From Roseburia rectibacter (GTDB lineage: Bacteria > Bacillota > Clostridia > Lachnospirales > Lachnospiraceae), in assembly GCF_014287515.2 (NCBI RefSeq), contig NZ_CP092473.1:298501-362500 (forward strand): a stretch of 64,000 bases of DNA. Direction: 5' to 3'. This document shows positions 17,685 to 25,530 of this stretch, in pieces; position 1 is the first letter of the stretch, and every line of letters starts with the position of its first letter. The position numbers and the translations under genes were made by a program. The notes under the pieces are model-generated. The model did no database searches. It worked only from the letters and a program-made list of their open reading frames with translations, and was not told the DNA's origin.

Positions 17685-18278
17685 TCAGCAGATAAATTTC
17701 TGCAGGATGGAAAAATGTTCTTTTTTTATATAAAATGGATCCGGAATAGACGGAATACTGCTTACAGAAATCTGGTAAAAACGGGAAAAATCACGAATCT
17801 GTTTTGGACTTTCCGTTCGCGTTAGACAGTAAAAACCTTCCCCAAGGTTTGTATAGTGACTGAGCGATTCTAATAGATCCCGATATTGCCTGATATTCCA
17901 TGGTGCGAGACTTCCGATGACAAGCTTTCTGTCACAGCGTAGAAATTCATGGATACAGCATTCACCAAAATTGCCAAAATCAAAGAGCAGGATCTGATAT
18001 CCCTGATTATACAGACCCGGCAATTCGTCCGGTGTCACATCCGGATAGTAATCCACTCCGTGAATGTTAAAAATGGTACGGCTGTCCATAAATCCACATC
18101 TGCACGGGAGCGTGGTTTCAGAAGGAATCGTTGAAAGATTTTTCCTTTTATGAAGCTCTAACAGTGCAGTTTTTTTATGCAGCTTTGAATGACTCAGGTT
18201 TGAAAGCGCAATTGCAAGGTGTGTAACACCGGCACCGGCTGTACTGCCTGAAATGCCTATGGTAAGTCTCTTATTTAA
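17685..18278 (-). CDS. MinD/CpaE-like P-loop protein without a canonical start codon
   Basis: From 18278 the minus-strand frame is open for 197 codons and encodes a deviant-Walker protein: RLTIGISGSTAGAGVTHLAI near the N-terminus, a strand ending LLFDFGNFGEC in the Walker B position, and a MinD-like C-terminal half (LVIGSLAPWNIRQYRDLLE). The P-loop lacks the usual lysine (GAGVT). The frame opens after a TGA about 45 bases upstream, and no in-frame ATG, GTG or TTG occurs until ATG 18089, which would delete the P-loop. The TTA at 18278, adjacent to the kinase stop, sits where an initiator is expected. A lost TTG start, a rare AUA/AUU/AUC start, or +1 frameshifting from the kinase are possible. 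Confidence 0.65.
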   Translation of the reverse strand, partial: LNKRLTIGISGSTAGAGVTHLAIALSNLSHSKLHKKTALLELHKRKNLSTIPSETTLPCRCGFMDSRTIFNIHGVDYYPDVTPDELPGLYNQGYQILLFDFGNFGECCIHEFLRCDRKLVIGSLAPWNIRQYRDLLESLSHYTNLGEGFYCLTRTESPKQIRDFSRFYQISVSSIPSIPDPFYIKKEHFSILQKFIC

Positions 18279-18279
18279 A

Positions 18280-19719
18280 TCAGTTTTTCCGATGTTCCGG
18301 ATGATGTATCAGCTCCTTTCGTTGTAGGATTTGCATAATGAGACGTTCCTTCTCTAAAGTCACATGAAAAGGATCAGTGTCTTCAGGAAAACAATAGACC
18401 GGATTTTTCAGATACCTGGCATACTTTCTGGCAGCATTTTTATTGCCATGATTACAGATATATACGTGAGTGCCGGCACTTTTCAGCTGGCTGGTAAAAG
18501 CAAGTGTATCTGCAATATCCCATGGACTGCCGCTTAACAGGATAAATGTCAGGTCAAAGTGACCGAAGTCAAGGTATTCACTGGTATGGATACCGAAATC
18601 CCTTACCCGGATTACAGATGGTAAAACAGGATCTTCTATTCCGGGACCGTAACAGGGAGTGGCAGAAAAATTTTTTGACTGAAATATGCCCTGATTTTCT
18701 GTGGGCAGAAAACCTGCCTGTGTCATGGATATAAGGTTGTCAGAATGGTCCATTGGTATATAACAGCAGGGAATATGTTTGTGATTCAGAGTGTTTACCA
18801 GTGATACTGAAAAAAATGTTGCACCGGCACCGGAACGGCTGCCGATCACGGCTATGTTTTTTATGAGATGTGTAAAAGAATGACACGCAGAATCTCTTTT
18901 TTTGAATGCCTGTCTGAAAATAAAATTTTTCCTGGCTGGAGTTTCCTGACCAGTTGGTTCTGACAGTGCAGACATAAGATCAGTGGCTGTCTGATATCTG
19001 GTGTTTGGATCTGGATCAGCAGCTTTTTCTATAATATGCGTGAGTGCTTCGGAACAGTCTGGTGTGCATGTTCTGGAAAGTATTTCTAACACTTTCCCAA
19101 GAGAATAGATATCGGAAGCAGTAGTTACAGTATTTCCATTAAGAGCTTCCGGGGCAGCATATCCATCTGTTCCGTATAACTGGAAATTTTTACCAAAAAC
19201 GGTAATAAATGAAGCGATTCCAAAGTCGATTAATTTTATCTGATTTCCACATAATATAATATGCTCCGGTTTTAAATCCTGATACAGGATAGGGTATGGA
19301 GATAGATGATGCAGGTAATCAAGAACGGCACAAATCTGCAGTCCGTAATTTATTAATTGTTCCTCTGGAATTATTTCCTGATGGAGAATAAAATCCTCCA
19401 ATGAATCACCCTGAATAAATTCTTCTATCATATAAAAAAAATGATCATCTTCGTCGATATCATATATGAGGGGGATGCCAGGATGATTAAGATTCTTCAG
19501 AAGGCAGGCCTCTTTTAAAAGCTGTTCTTCTGAAAAGTTGGAAGTGTTTCGTGCAGTGTCTTTGGGGATACACTTAATGGCACGATAAACTTTCAGTTTG
19601 AGATGTTCGGCAAGATAGACAGTGCCGCTGCTGCCGGCACCAAGAGTCGAAATAATGCGGTATTTGCCAAACAATAAATTGGTATCTATGCGATATCCGC
19701 TCCTTTCCGGGCGTGTCAT
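18280..19719 (-). CDS. Ser/Thr protein kinase fused to a MinD-like domain
   Basis: A 479-residue soluble protein. Residues about 18-255 form a Hanks-type kinase with a glycine loop LGAGSSGTVY, Lys49, a catalytic loop reading YQDLKPEH (Tyr-Gln in place of His-Arg), DFG at 165-167 and an APE-like AAPEAL. There is no membrane segment or PASTA domain. Residues about 288-479 are a P-loop domain beginning NIAVIGSRSGAGATFFSV, which also lacks the P-loop lysine. The predicted promoter puts the start of transcription only about 13 bases before ATG 19719. A strong GAAAGGAG lies inside the first codons, so an internal start is possible. The MinD-like gene follows at once. The Tad locus has similar MinD-like and FHA proteins. 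Confidence 0.85.
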   Translation of the reverse strand: MTRPERSGYRIDTNLLFGKYRIISTLGAGSSGTVYLAEHLKLKVYRAIKCIPKDTARNTSNFSEEQLLKEACLLKNLNHPGIPLIYDIDEDDHFFYMIEEFIQGDSLEDFILHQEIIPEEQLINYGLQICAVLDYLHHLSPYPILYQDLKPEHIILCGNQIKLIDFGIASFITVFGKNFQLYGTDGYAAPEALNGNTVTTASDIYSLGKVLEILSRTCTPDCSEALTHIIEKAADPDPNTRYQTATDLMSALSEPTGQETPARKNFIFRQAFKKRDSACHSFTHLIKNIAVIGSRSGAGATFFSVSLVNTLNHKHIPCCYIPMDHSDNLISMTQAGFLPTENQGIFQSKNFSATPCYGPGIEDPVLPSVIRVRDFGIHTSEYLDFGHFDLTFILLSGSPWDIADTLAFTSQLKSAGTHVYICNHGNKNAARKYARYLKNPVYCFPEDTDPFHVTLEKERLIMQILQRKELIHHPEHRKN

Positions 19720-19738
19720 ATTCGCATCTCATGCATAG

Positions 19739-19767
19739 TTTATATCATGAATTGTTTTACATTGCAA
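19739..19767 (-). promoter_or_regulatory. Predicted sigma-A promoter for the kinase gene
   Basis: Minus strand: TTGCAA (19767-19762), a 17-base spacer, TATAAA (19744-19739). Transcription would begin about 13 bases before the kinase ATG. Confidence 0.55.
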
Positions 19768-19972
19768 CTTCTTTTGTAATGTTTGTGTAATATAGACAAA
19801 GATTAATGCTTATAATACAGCATATGTTACAGAAAAAAGAGTTGTTATTCATGCGTAAAAGGTCGTTATGGTTTTAGAAAGTTTTAATAATGGTATACTT
19901 TACATCGATATTGCATTTGTTTATAATAGATGTACAGTTTACAGGGTTTCCCGGATAAAAGGAAGTGATTGT

Positions 19973-20746
19973 ATGAAAATTGAAAAAGTAAATGATAATC
20001 AGATTCGTTGCACACTGACGAGAGAAGATTTAGCAGAGCGCCAGATTAAGTTAAGTGAGCTGGCATACGGTACGGAGAAGGCAAAGATGCTGTTCCGTGA
20101 TATGATGCAGCAGGCTGCATACGAGTTTGGGTTTGAGGCAGATGATATTCCGCTGATGATAGAAGCGATTCCGTTGTCGGCAGATACCATTATATTAGTC
20201 ATTACGAAGGTAGAGTATCCGGAGGAGCTTGATACGAGATTTTCCAAGTTTTCTGATCCGGATCCAGAGGATTTATATGACGATGCCATTGTTGGTGCGA
20301 ATGCTCCGATTTCCGAAGGAGCAGATGATATACTTGGAATATTTAAAAAACAGCAGGAATTAAGAAATGCAGCAAAAGCAAAGCAGAATGACAATTTCGT
20401 ACCGTCAGATGGCGGTCAGAAAGAAAAAGAAGATCCGGTCAAAGTCCTTGTAGACATTACGAAATTATTTATGTTCCAGAATCTTAAGGAACTCTCAAAA
20501 CTTGCTGCTGTATTAGGTGATTTTTATAAGGGAAAAAATGATCTGTACGAGGATGCTGCGACACACAGATACTATCTTCTGGTAAGTAAAAGCAGCCAGT
20601 CACCAGAGGAATTCAATAAAGTCTGCAATATTTTATCTGAGTATGGAGCACAGCAGGCATATTCACCTGCGACAGAGGCATTTTTTGGTGAACATTACAG
20701 ACTGGTCATAAAAGGAAAAGCATTGCAGATGCTTGCAGCATTATAA
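19973..20746 (+). CDS. mecA: Adaptor protein MecA
   Basis: A 257-residue adaptor that delivers substrates to the ClpC-ClpP protease. The N-terminal substrate-binding domain begins MKIEKVNDNQIRCTLTREDL, as in the family. A charged, disordered linker (about residues 105-150) leads to the C-terminal ClpC-binding domain (LVDITKLFMFQNLKELSKL to the YEDAATHRYYLLV block, then EFNKVCNILSEYG). Length and domain order match MecA/YpbH. The start at 19973 is fixed by homology and by GGAAGTG upstream; the frame extends further up but that part has no family likeness. It is divergent from the kinase gene. Confidence 0.93.
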   Translation: MKIEKVNDNQIRCTLTREDLAERQIKLSELAYGTEKAKMLFRDMMQQAAYEFGFEADDIPLMIEAIPLSADTIILVITKVEYPEELDTRFSKFSDPDPEDLYDDAIVGANAPISEGADDILGIFKKQQELRNAAKAKQNDNFVPSDGGQKEKEDPVKVLVDITKLFMFQNLKELSKLAAVLGDFYKGKNDLYEDAATHRYYLLVSKSSQSPEEFNKVCNILSEYGAQQAYSPATEAFFGEHYRLVIKGKALQMLAAL

Positions 20747-20790
20747 ATGGCAGACTGTACTTTCCCGGGTTGCAGATTCGGGTTGATATC

Positions 20791-20833
20791 AAAAAGGATC
20801 GTGAAAATGATGACATTTTCGCGATCCTTTTTG
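20791..20833. terminator. Bidirectional terminator between mecA and the DUF1858 gene
   Basis: A long stem of AAAAAGGATCG and GAAAATG with CATTTTC and CGATCCTTTTT around an ATGA loop has A/T flanks on both sides. It suits termination from both converging genes. Confidence 0.85.
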
Positions 20834-20858
20834 AGTGTTTTCCCGCAAGTGGGAATGA

Positions 20859-21068
20859 CTATGCAAGATCTTTTGCAAGGAAATCATTGATCTCTTTTAC
20901 GAGAGCATCCGGCTCAATTCCGTGAACCATGGCAGCTTCTTCGATGGTCTCCATCTGGGAAGATGGGCATCCGAGACAATGCATACCGATATTTAAAAGA
21001 ATTGGCGCGATGTTTTCGTCAATCTGAAGCAGTTCGCCGATCATAGTAGATTTTGTTACCTGTGTCAT
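20859..21068 (-). CDS. DUF1858 domain protein (small redox-disulfide protein)
   Basis: A 69-residue soluble protein of the DUF1858 family. The fold consists of three or four helices with the characteristic CLGCPSSQMETIEEAA segment (Cys at about 31 and 34) following a GMH turn. Family members are linked to redox or iron-sulfur enzymes such as hybrid cluster proteins; the exact role is not known. AAGGAGG stands five bases before the ATG. It is monocistronic and convergent with mecA. Confidence 0.9.
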   Translation of the reverse strand: MTQVTKSTMIGELLQIDENIAPILLNIGMHCLGCPSSQMETIEEAAMVHGIEPDALVKEINDFLAKDLA

Positions 21069-21216
21069 ATAGTCCTCCTTATAAAAATAGGTTTTTTTAG
21101 TTTTATCACAGCTTATTATGCCTGGATGTGGTCATTATAATACGAATTGGCGGGGATTGCAATCAGTTCGGGGGGAAGTATGAAAAAATAAACATGGAAA
21201 AAACCAATTCGCTCTT

Positions 21217-21242
21217 TAGAGAAAGAGTGTTGAAACCGATAT
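21217..21242 (+). promoter_or_regulatory. Sigma-28 (SigD) promoter of the flagellin gene
   Basis: TAGA (21217-21220), 14 bases, ACCGATAT (21235-21242) matches the flagellar consensus TAAA-N15-GCCGATAT at all but two positions. It gives a leader of about 70 bases. Confidence 0.75.
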
Positions 21243-21259
21243 ATACAGCAGAGAATTGG

Positions 21260-21293
21260 GACATGGAGTGTCGGAAATACAGCATGGATGCTG
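21260..21293 (+). promoter_or_regulatory. Tandem GGA-loop hairpins, probable CsrA sites in the flagellin leader
   Basis: Two adjacent short hairpins occur just after the promoter: GACA-TGGAG-TGTC (21260-21272) and CAGCA-TGGA-TGCTG (21280-21293). Both show GGA in the loop, the hallmark of CsrA binding. The ribosome binding site AAGGAG downstream supplies a third GGA. In Bacillus, CsrA represses flagellin translation this way with FliW as antagonist; neither csrA nor fliW is in this window. Confidence 0.6.
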
Positions 21294-21320
21294 ACAGAGA
21301 TGGTAGAAGGAGAATTTGAA

Positions 21321-22781
21321 ATGAGAATTAATTACAATGTGTCGGCAGCGATTGCGAATAAACATTTACTTGGCATTGAGGATAATTTAAGTGCATCGAT
21401 GGAACGGCTTTCATCGGGACTTAAGATCAACCATTCCAAGGACAATCCGGCAGGAATGGCTATTTCCAACAAGATGAAAGCACAGATTGATGGTTTAAAC
21501 CGGGCTTCCCAGAATGCATCGGATGGTATTTCTGTTATTCAGATTGCGGATGGTGCTCTGAGTGAAACGACCAGTATTTTACAGCGTATGAGAGAACTTT
21601 CCGTGCAGGCAGCGAGTGATGCAACAATGGCACCGGCGGATAAAGAAGCAATCCAGAAAGAAATCACTTCATTAAAAGATGAAGTTGACCGTATTTCTAC
21701 AGATACAGAATATAACAGCAAATCACTTTTAGATGGTTCATTAGATACCAGGGTTTACACCAAAAATGCAACAAGAGTGGACATTTCTGATCATGTGAAA
21801 GCAGGACAGTATCAGCTTTCCATTGATACTGCAGCTACACAGGCCGGACCGGTGACAGCAAATCAGAATTATAATTCCACAGCAGCGATCGGCGCATCCG
21901 GAACGATGAGTATTAATGGTTCTAAAGTAGAGATAGAGGCAACTGACACTTATGCGGAGGCTTTTGAGAAGATCCGGAATGCTGCAGAGACTGGTGAAAC
22001 AACCGTTAAGATTGAAACGAATGGAGCACTTTCATTTACCGCAGAACAGTACGGAATGTCAAGCATCTTAGAGATCGCATTTGATGATAAGCAGCTTGCT
22101 AATGCACTTGGATTTACAGCAGCCGGAGGAAACAGTGTTGTAGAAGATCCAGAGAATAAAGGCAGCTATGTATACGGACAGATTCAGAATGGCAAAGTGA
22201 TCGTACCTTCCGGTACGGATGCCGAAGTAACGCTCACAAAACCGGGTGATGGAACCGGGTTTGGTGATACAGCTACGGTAAAAACGGATGGAAATAAGAT
22301 TACGGTTACAGACAGAGCCGGATTTGAGATGTCATTTCTTGCTGATGCAGGTTATACGGGTGATTTGGATTTTGATGTTACAGATATTGGAACAATGGCA
22401 CTTCATATCGGTGCAAACGAGGATCAGGAGACAAAAGTGCGCATTCCGGAAGTATCCTGCAAGAGTCTGTATATTGATGATGTAGATGTAACAACTGTAA
22501 ATGGTGCCGGCAGAGGTATTACACAGTTTGATGATGCTATTTCAAAGGTCAGCGAAGTGCGCTCAAGACTTGGTGCATACCAGAACCGCCTTGAGAGTAC
22601 AGTATCAAGTCTGGATACTTTTGAGGAAAATATGACAGGAGCCCAGTCACGTCTGACGGATGCGGATATGGCGTCAGAGATGACAGATTATACACATCAG
22701 AATGTATTGAATCAGGCAGCAATTTCTGTTTTGACACAGGCAAATGATCTGCCACAGCAGGTATTGCAGATTCTGCAGTAA
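21321..22781 (+). CDS. Flagellin
   Basis: The 486-residue filament protein starts MRINYNVSAAIANKHL and has the conserved N-terminal D0/D1 coil (ASMERLSSGLKINHSKDNPA, then LQRMRELSVQAASD, which is the TLR5-recognised stretch). A variable central region spans about residues 160-390. The C-terminal coil (RLGAYQNRLESTVSSLDTFE to ANDLPQQVLQILQ) completes the filament core. ATG 21321 is fixed by homology and by AGAAGGAG nine bases upstream; a longer frame has no support. A sigma-28 promoter and probable CsrA hairpins precede it, and fliS follows after 15 bases. It stands away from any flagellar core operon. Confidence 0.97.
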   Translation: MRINYNVSAAIANKHLLGIEDNLSASMERLSSGLKINHSKDNPAGMAISNKMKAQIDGLNRASQNASDGISVIQIADGALSETTSILQRMRELSVQAASDATMAPADKEAIQKEITSLKDEVDRISTDTEYNSKSLLDGSLDTRVYTKNATRVDISDHVKAGQYQLSIDTAATQAGPVTANQNYNSTAAIGASGTMSINGSKVEIEATDTYAEAFEKIRNAAETGETTVKIETNGALSFTAEQYGMSSILEIAFDDKQLANALGFTAAGGNSVVEDPENKGSYVYGQIQNGKVIVPSGTDAEVTLTKPGDGTGFGDTATVKTDGNKITVTDRAGFEMSFLADAGYTGDLDFDVTDIGTMALHIGANEDQETKVRIPEVSCKSLYIDDVDVTTVNGAGRGITQFDDAISKVSEVRSRLGAYQNRLESTVSSLDTFEENMTGAQSRLTDADMASEMTDYTHQNVLNQAAISVLTQANDLPQQVLQILQ

Positions 22782-22796
22782 CAGGAGGGATCTGTT

Positions 22797-23273
22797 TTGA
22801 AAAAAGAACAGATAATGGATTTTACAAGAAGGATCAGCCAGAGTAACAGAGGCGGCCTGGTCATTGTAATTTATGATATTTTTTTCGCGTATATTGAAGA
22901 TGCAAAAGAGGCATATGATAACAAGGAATGGGAAAATTATAAGACGGCATTACGGAATGCCACAAAGGCTGTCAGCGAATTGATGTCGTCGCTTGATTTT
23001 TCTTATGAACTTGCGGGAGAGTTATACCGTATTTATGTATTTTGCAGGGAAACACTTGCAAAAGCGATGTATAAAAGGGACTTGAAAGAGATCGAACTTG
23101 CAGAGAGCCTGATGAACAAACTTTATACGGCATTTGCGGAGGTAATGAAAGAAGATACCTCCGCGCCGCTTATGCGTAATACACAGCAGGTTTACGCCGG
23201 ATATACGTACGGAAAAAATGATTTGGTTGAGACTTATCAGGATTTAGATACTTCCAGAGGATTCTTAGTATAG
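22797..23273 (+). CDS. fliS: Flagellar export chaperone FliS-like protein
   Basis: A 158-residue, mostly helical protein that follows the flagellin gene by 15 bases with a TTG start behind AGGAGGG. The helices NRGGLVIVIYDIFFAYIEDA, EWENYKTALRNATKAVSELM and AGELYRIYVFCRETLAKAM correspond to the FliS four-helix bundle that caps the flagellin C-terminus before export. It is somewhat longer than typical FliS (about 125-135) through a C-terminal extension. The position and helical pattern support the call; residue identity to classic FliS is modest. Its end overlaps the oppositely oriented DUF2508 gene by 37 bases. Confidence 0.8.
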   Translation: MKKEQIMDFTRRISQSNRGGLVIVIYDIFFAYIEDAKEAYDNKEWENYKTALRNATKAVSELMSSLDFSYELAGELYRIYVFCRETLAKAMYKRDLKEIELAESLMNKLYTAFAEVMKEDTSAPLMRNTQQVYAGYTYGKNDLVETYQDLDTSRGFLV

Positions 23274-23488
23274 GAATCCTCTATTTTTTTTATGCTTGCA
23301 AGTAAAAATTTATAGCGCATTTGCACAGAATATAATTCATAGATGCAGCAGTCGATCATATCCGGATCAATTACATTTTCTAAATTTCGGTATGCATCCT
23401 GCAGATCCTGCGCAGTCTGATGGAGGTCATTCATTAGCACCGTATAATGCGCATCATTTGTTTTTTCTGGTTGAAAAAAACGAAACAT
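23237..23488 (-). CDS. DUF2508 (YaaL-like) protein
   Basis: An 83-residue helical protein with the family signature VIDPDMIDCCIYELYSVQMRY, which links two long helices. In many Firmicutes this gene (yaaL) lies between recR and bofA. Here bofA is also adjacent but divergent, starting 180 bases away. ATG 23488 has GGAGG seven bases upstream; a longer frame upstream has no likeness to the family. Its 3' end overlaps fliS by 37 bases on the other strand and contains the fliS terminator. Confidence 0.85.
   Translation of the reverse strand: MFRFFQPEKTNDAHYTVLMNDLHQTAQDLQDAYRNLENVIDPDMIDCCIYELYSVQMRYKFLLASIKKIEDSYTKNPLEVSKS
23256..23290 (+). terminator. Terminator of the flagellin-fliS unit, embedded in coding sequence
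   Basis: AGAGGATTC (23256-23264) pairs with GAATCCTCT (23274-23282), followed by ATTTTTTTT. The loop contains the fliS stop codon and the stem lies inside the 3' coding end of the opposing DUF2508 gene. Confidence 0.85.
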
Positions 23489-23667
23489 AGTATTCCTCCG
23501 TCTGAAATATTCTTTATTCTTAGTATAATCACAAAATTTCCATTCTATACAAAAAACGGAAAAATTGTAAAAAACTATTTGCATAAAATGTGTCTGGATG
23601 AATAAATTTGATAAAAAGAAGAGACAGCCTTTGAGAGCTGATCGTGCTAAAAAGGAGAAATATATAT

Positions 23668-23940
23668 ATGTCACAGATACAGGGAGAATGGGCAATTATA
23701 GGGGCACTTGGAATTGTACTTTTTATCGTTGTGATTGGGAAAAAAATGCAGATGTTACTAAACTTTATGATTCGTGTTGTTTTAGGTGGAATTGGAATTA
23801 TTTATGCAAATGATTTTCTGGCGTCGCAGGAAATTGCAATTAGTGTTGGATTAAATCCGGTCAGCCTTTTGACAATTGGAATCCTTGGTATAGGCGGGTT
23901 TGCGCTGCTTTACGGAATTTTGGCATGTAAATTTTTGTGA
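23668..23940 (+). CDS. bofA: BofA-family membrane protein (pro-sigma-K processing inhibitor)
   Basis: A 90-residue protein with three hydrophobic segments and the BofA signature SVGLNPVSLLTIGILGIGGFALLYG near the C-terminus. In Bacillus BofA sits in the forespore outer membrane and blocks SpoIVFB cleavage of pro-sigma-K. ATG 23668 has AAAGGAG upstream; eight extra codons are possible but unsupported. The neighbour DUF2508 reflects the recR-yaaL-bofA arrangement of other Firmicutes. A hairpin terminator ends the unit, so it is separate from the following tad operon. Confidence 0.88.
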   Translation: MSQIQGEWAIIGALGIVLFIVVIGKKMQMLLNFMIRVVLGGIGIIYANDFLASQEIAISVGLNPVSLLTIGILGIGGFALLYGILACKFL

Positions 23941-23966
23941 ATAGTCTACAAAGATAGGCTATTTTT
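23941..23966 (+). terminator. Short terminator after bofA
   Basis: ATAGTCT (23941-23947) pairs with AGGCTAT (with one G-T pair) and is followed by TTTT. It begins at the base after the stop codon. Confidence 0.6.
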
Positions 23967-23976
23967 GAGAAAAGTG

Positions 23977-24005
23977 TAGACAAATAAAAAAAGCGTTGCT
24001 ATAAT
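23977..24005 (+). promoter_or_regulatory. Predicted sigma-A promoter of the tad operon
   Basis: TAGACA (23977-23982), a 17-base spacer and consensus TATAAT (24000-24005) lie about 42 bases before the first tad gene. Confidence 0.7.
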
Positions 24006-24047
24006 TCGACTTACAAACTACGAAAGAGGTGATGAATTGGGGGACTA

Positions 24048-24488
24048 ATGAATCTTACATTGCTGACGCATCTTACGATGGCGGTGGTGATGGATTTCGG
24101 AAACGGCAGGATCAGTAACCGGCTGATTGTTTCCGGATTAATTTGGGGACTTGCATTTCGACTGCTGGGGGAAGGAAGTGCAGGTGCAGTTCATTTTCTG
24201 ATGAATATTTCTATTCCGGTTATCTTATTATTTCTTTTATTTAGTCTGCACATAATGGGGGCAGGCGATATCAAGTTATTTTCCATTGCAGGAGGTTTTC
24301 TGACACTGACACAGCTTTGTTATCTGATACCTGCAGCGTTTGTGGTAGGGGCTGTCATAGGAGCAGGAAAGATCGTTTATAAAAAATTAACGGTTGGTTA
24401 TGCAATTGGAACAAAGACATTCATGCATTTTTCAACAGCAATTTTAATTGGATATTTTATCGTGGTCTGGGGGTGGGCTATTGCATAA
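24048..24488 (+). CDS. Type IV prepilin peptidase (A24, TadV/CpaA-like)
   Basis: A 146-residue polytopic membrane protease that cleaves the leader of Flp-type prepilins. The first catalytic aspartate is in VVMDFGNGRISN (about residue 16) and the second in the GxGD motif HIMGAGDIKLFS (about residue 76). About six hydrophobic helices fit the small TadV form without the methylase domain. This is the first gene of the pilus operon; its end overlaps the next gene by eight bases. A second A24 peptidase lies at 31460, an unusual duplication within one locus. Confidence 0.9.
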   Translation: MNLTLLTHLTMAVVMDFGNGRISNRLIVSGLIWGLAFRLLGEGSAGAVHFLMNISIPVILLFLLFSLHIMGAGDIKLFSIAGGFLTLTQLCYLIPAAFVVGAVIGAGKIVYKKLTVGYAIGTKTFMHFSTAILIGYFIVVWGWAIA

Positions 24489-25530
24489 ACTTGATGTGGC
24501 ATTCTGTGATACGAATGAAACGTATGGGGAAAGATTTGCTACATATCTGATGGAACATAAGGCAAAAGAATTTACGGTTCATTTATTTCGGGAGCCGGAA
24601 CTGTTTTTACAGAAGATAAAGAGTGAAAAATATGATCTGGTCATACTTGGAAGTGGCTTTTTGGAACTGGGAGAACAGGCAGAGCTTTTGGAAATGGCGA
24701 TACTGATTCTGTCAGAAAATATGCCGAAACAGTTGGCAGAGGATAATACTTATCTGCAGCCGGGAAAAAAGCGGACTGTTATTTTTAAATATCAGCCGAT
24801 GGAGATGATTCTTCATGAAATAATGGCAGTGACAGGAGGAAAAAAAACAGGAAAGGAGATATTTACAGACAGGTTTGGCAAATTGGAGATCATAGGAGTA
24901 TATTCTCCTATCCGTCATGAAATGCAGATGCCGTTTTCTATGGTACTGTCTTCTATACTGGCAAAACAAAGGAGAGTATTGTATATCAATCTGATGCAGA
25001 GTACCGGATTTTTAAAGCTGTTTGACAGTCAGGCAGAATACGATATGGGGGATTTGGTTCTTCGACTGAGAAAAGGGATAATAGAATCTGGACAGTTTTT
25101 GCGGAATGTATATGAAATGGGAGATTTTTCATATGTTGCACCATTTCGTAATCCGGAACAGCTTGGGGAGTTTCAGATGAACGATTACCTGCAGTTGTTG
25201 GAATATTTGGAAGAGAACACGGAGTTTGATACGGTTGTGTTTGATCTTGGAACCGGGGTTTATTCCATTGCAGTTTTTCTGGAACATTGCAGCAGCATTT
25301 ATTGTCCGGTAAAAGAAGGGTATTTCTATGAGTGTCAGAAAGAAGAATTTGTTCATTACCTGGAACTGGCAAAGAAAGGAGAACTGTTCAAAAGATTGCA
25401 ATTTGTAAATCTTCCTTTTACTGCGAAGGGAATCCGTGGTGGTGGAAATATGTTGGAACAGCTTATATGGAGTGAATTTGGTGACTATATAAGAGAATAT
25501 CTGGCAGGGGATGTTTATGGAGAAATATAG
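24481..25530 (+). CDS. TadZ/CpaE-like pilus assembly protein with degenerate P-loop
   Basis: A 349-residue protein with an N-terminal receiver-like half (about 1-125: LDVAFCDTNETYGERFATYL, YDLVILGSG) and a C-terminal MinD-like half. The P-loop position reads IIGVYSPIRHEMQMPFSMVL, with no glycine-rich loop or lysine, so it probably does not hydrolyse ATP. DTVVFDLGTGVYSIAVFLEH stands in the Walker B position. TadZ proteins set the pole or site of pilus assembly. The TTG start at 24481 overlaps the previous gene by eight bases, and the stop overlaps the next. It is the same general family as the minus-strand kinase/MinD pair. Confidence 0.8.
   Translation: MHKLDVAFCDTNETYGERFATYLMEHKAKEFTVHLFREPELFLQKIKSEKYDLVILGSGFLELGEQAELLEMAILILSENMPKQLAEDNTYLQPGKKRTVIFKYQPMEMILHEIMAVTGGKKTGKEIFTDRFGKLEIIGVYSPIRHEMQMPFSMVLSSILAKQRRVLYINLMQSTGFLKLFDSQAEYDMGDLVLRLRKGIIESGQFLRNVYEMGDFSYVAPFRNPEQLGEFQMNDYLQLLEYLEENTEFDTVVFDLGTGVYSIAVFLEHCSSIYCPVKEGYFYECQKEEFVHYLELAKKGELFKRLQFVNLPFTAKGIRGGGNMLEQLIWSEFGDYIREYLAGDVYGEI

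Noticed and set aside
18280..18300. A -1 programmed frameshift from the kinase into the MinD-like frame at an A-rich stretch
   Set aside because: The second frame is +1 relative to the kinase; the -1 frame hits a TAA at once. There are only five A residues, so no classical A AAA AAG-type site. A +1 shift remains possible but unproven.
19868..19972. N-terminal extension of MecA to 292 residues
   Set aside because: MecA proteins begin at the MKIEKVND position; GGAAGTG lies just before ATG 19973.
21128..21319. A small open frame before flagellin
   Set aside because: It overlaps the sigma-28 promoter and the hairpin leader and has no homology.
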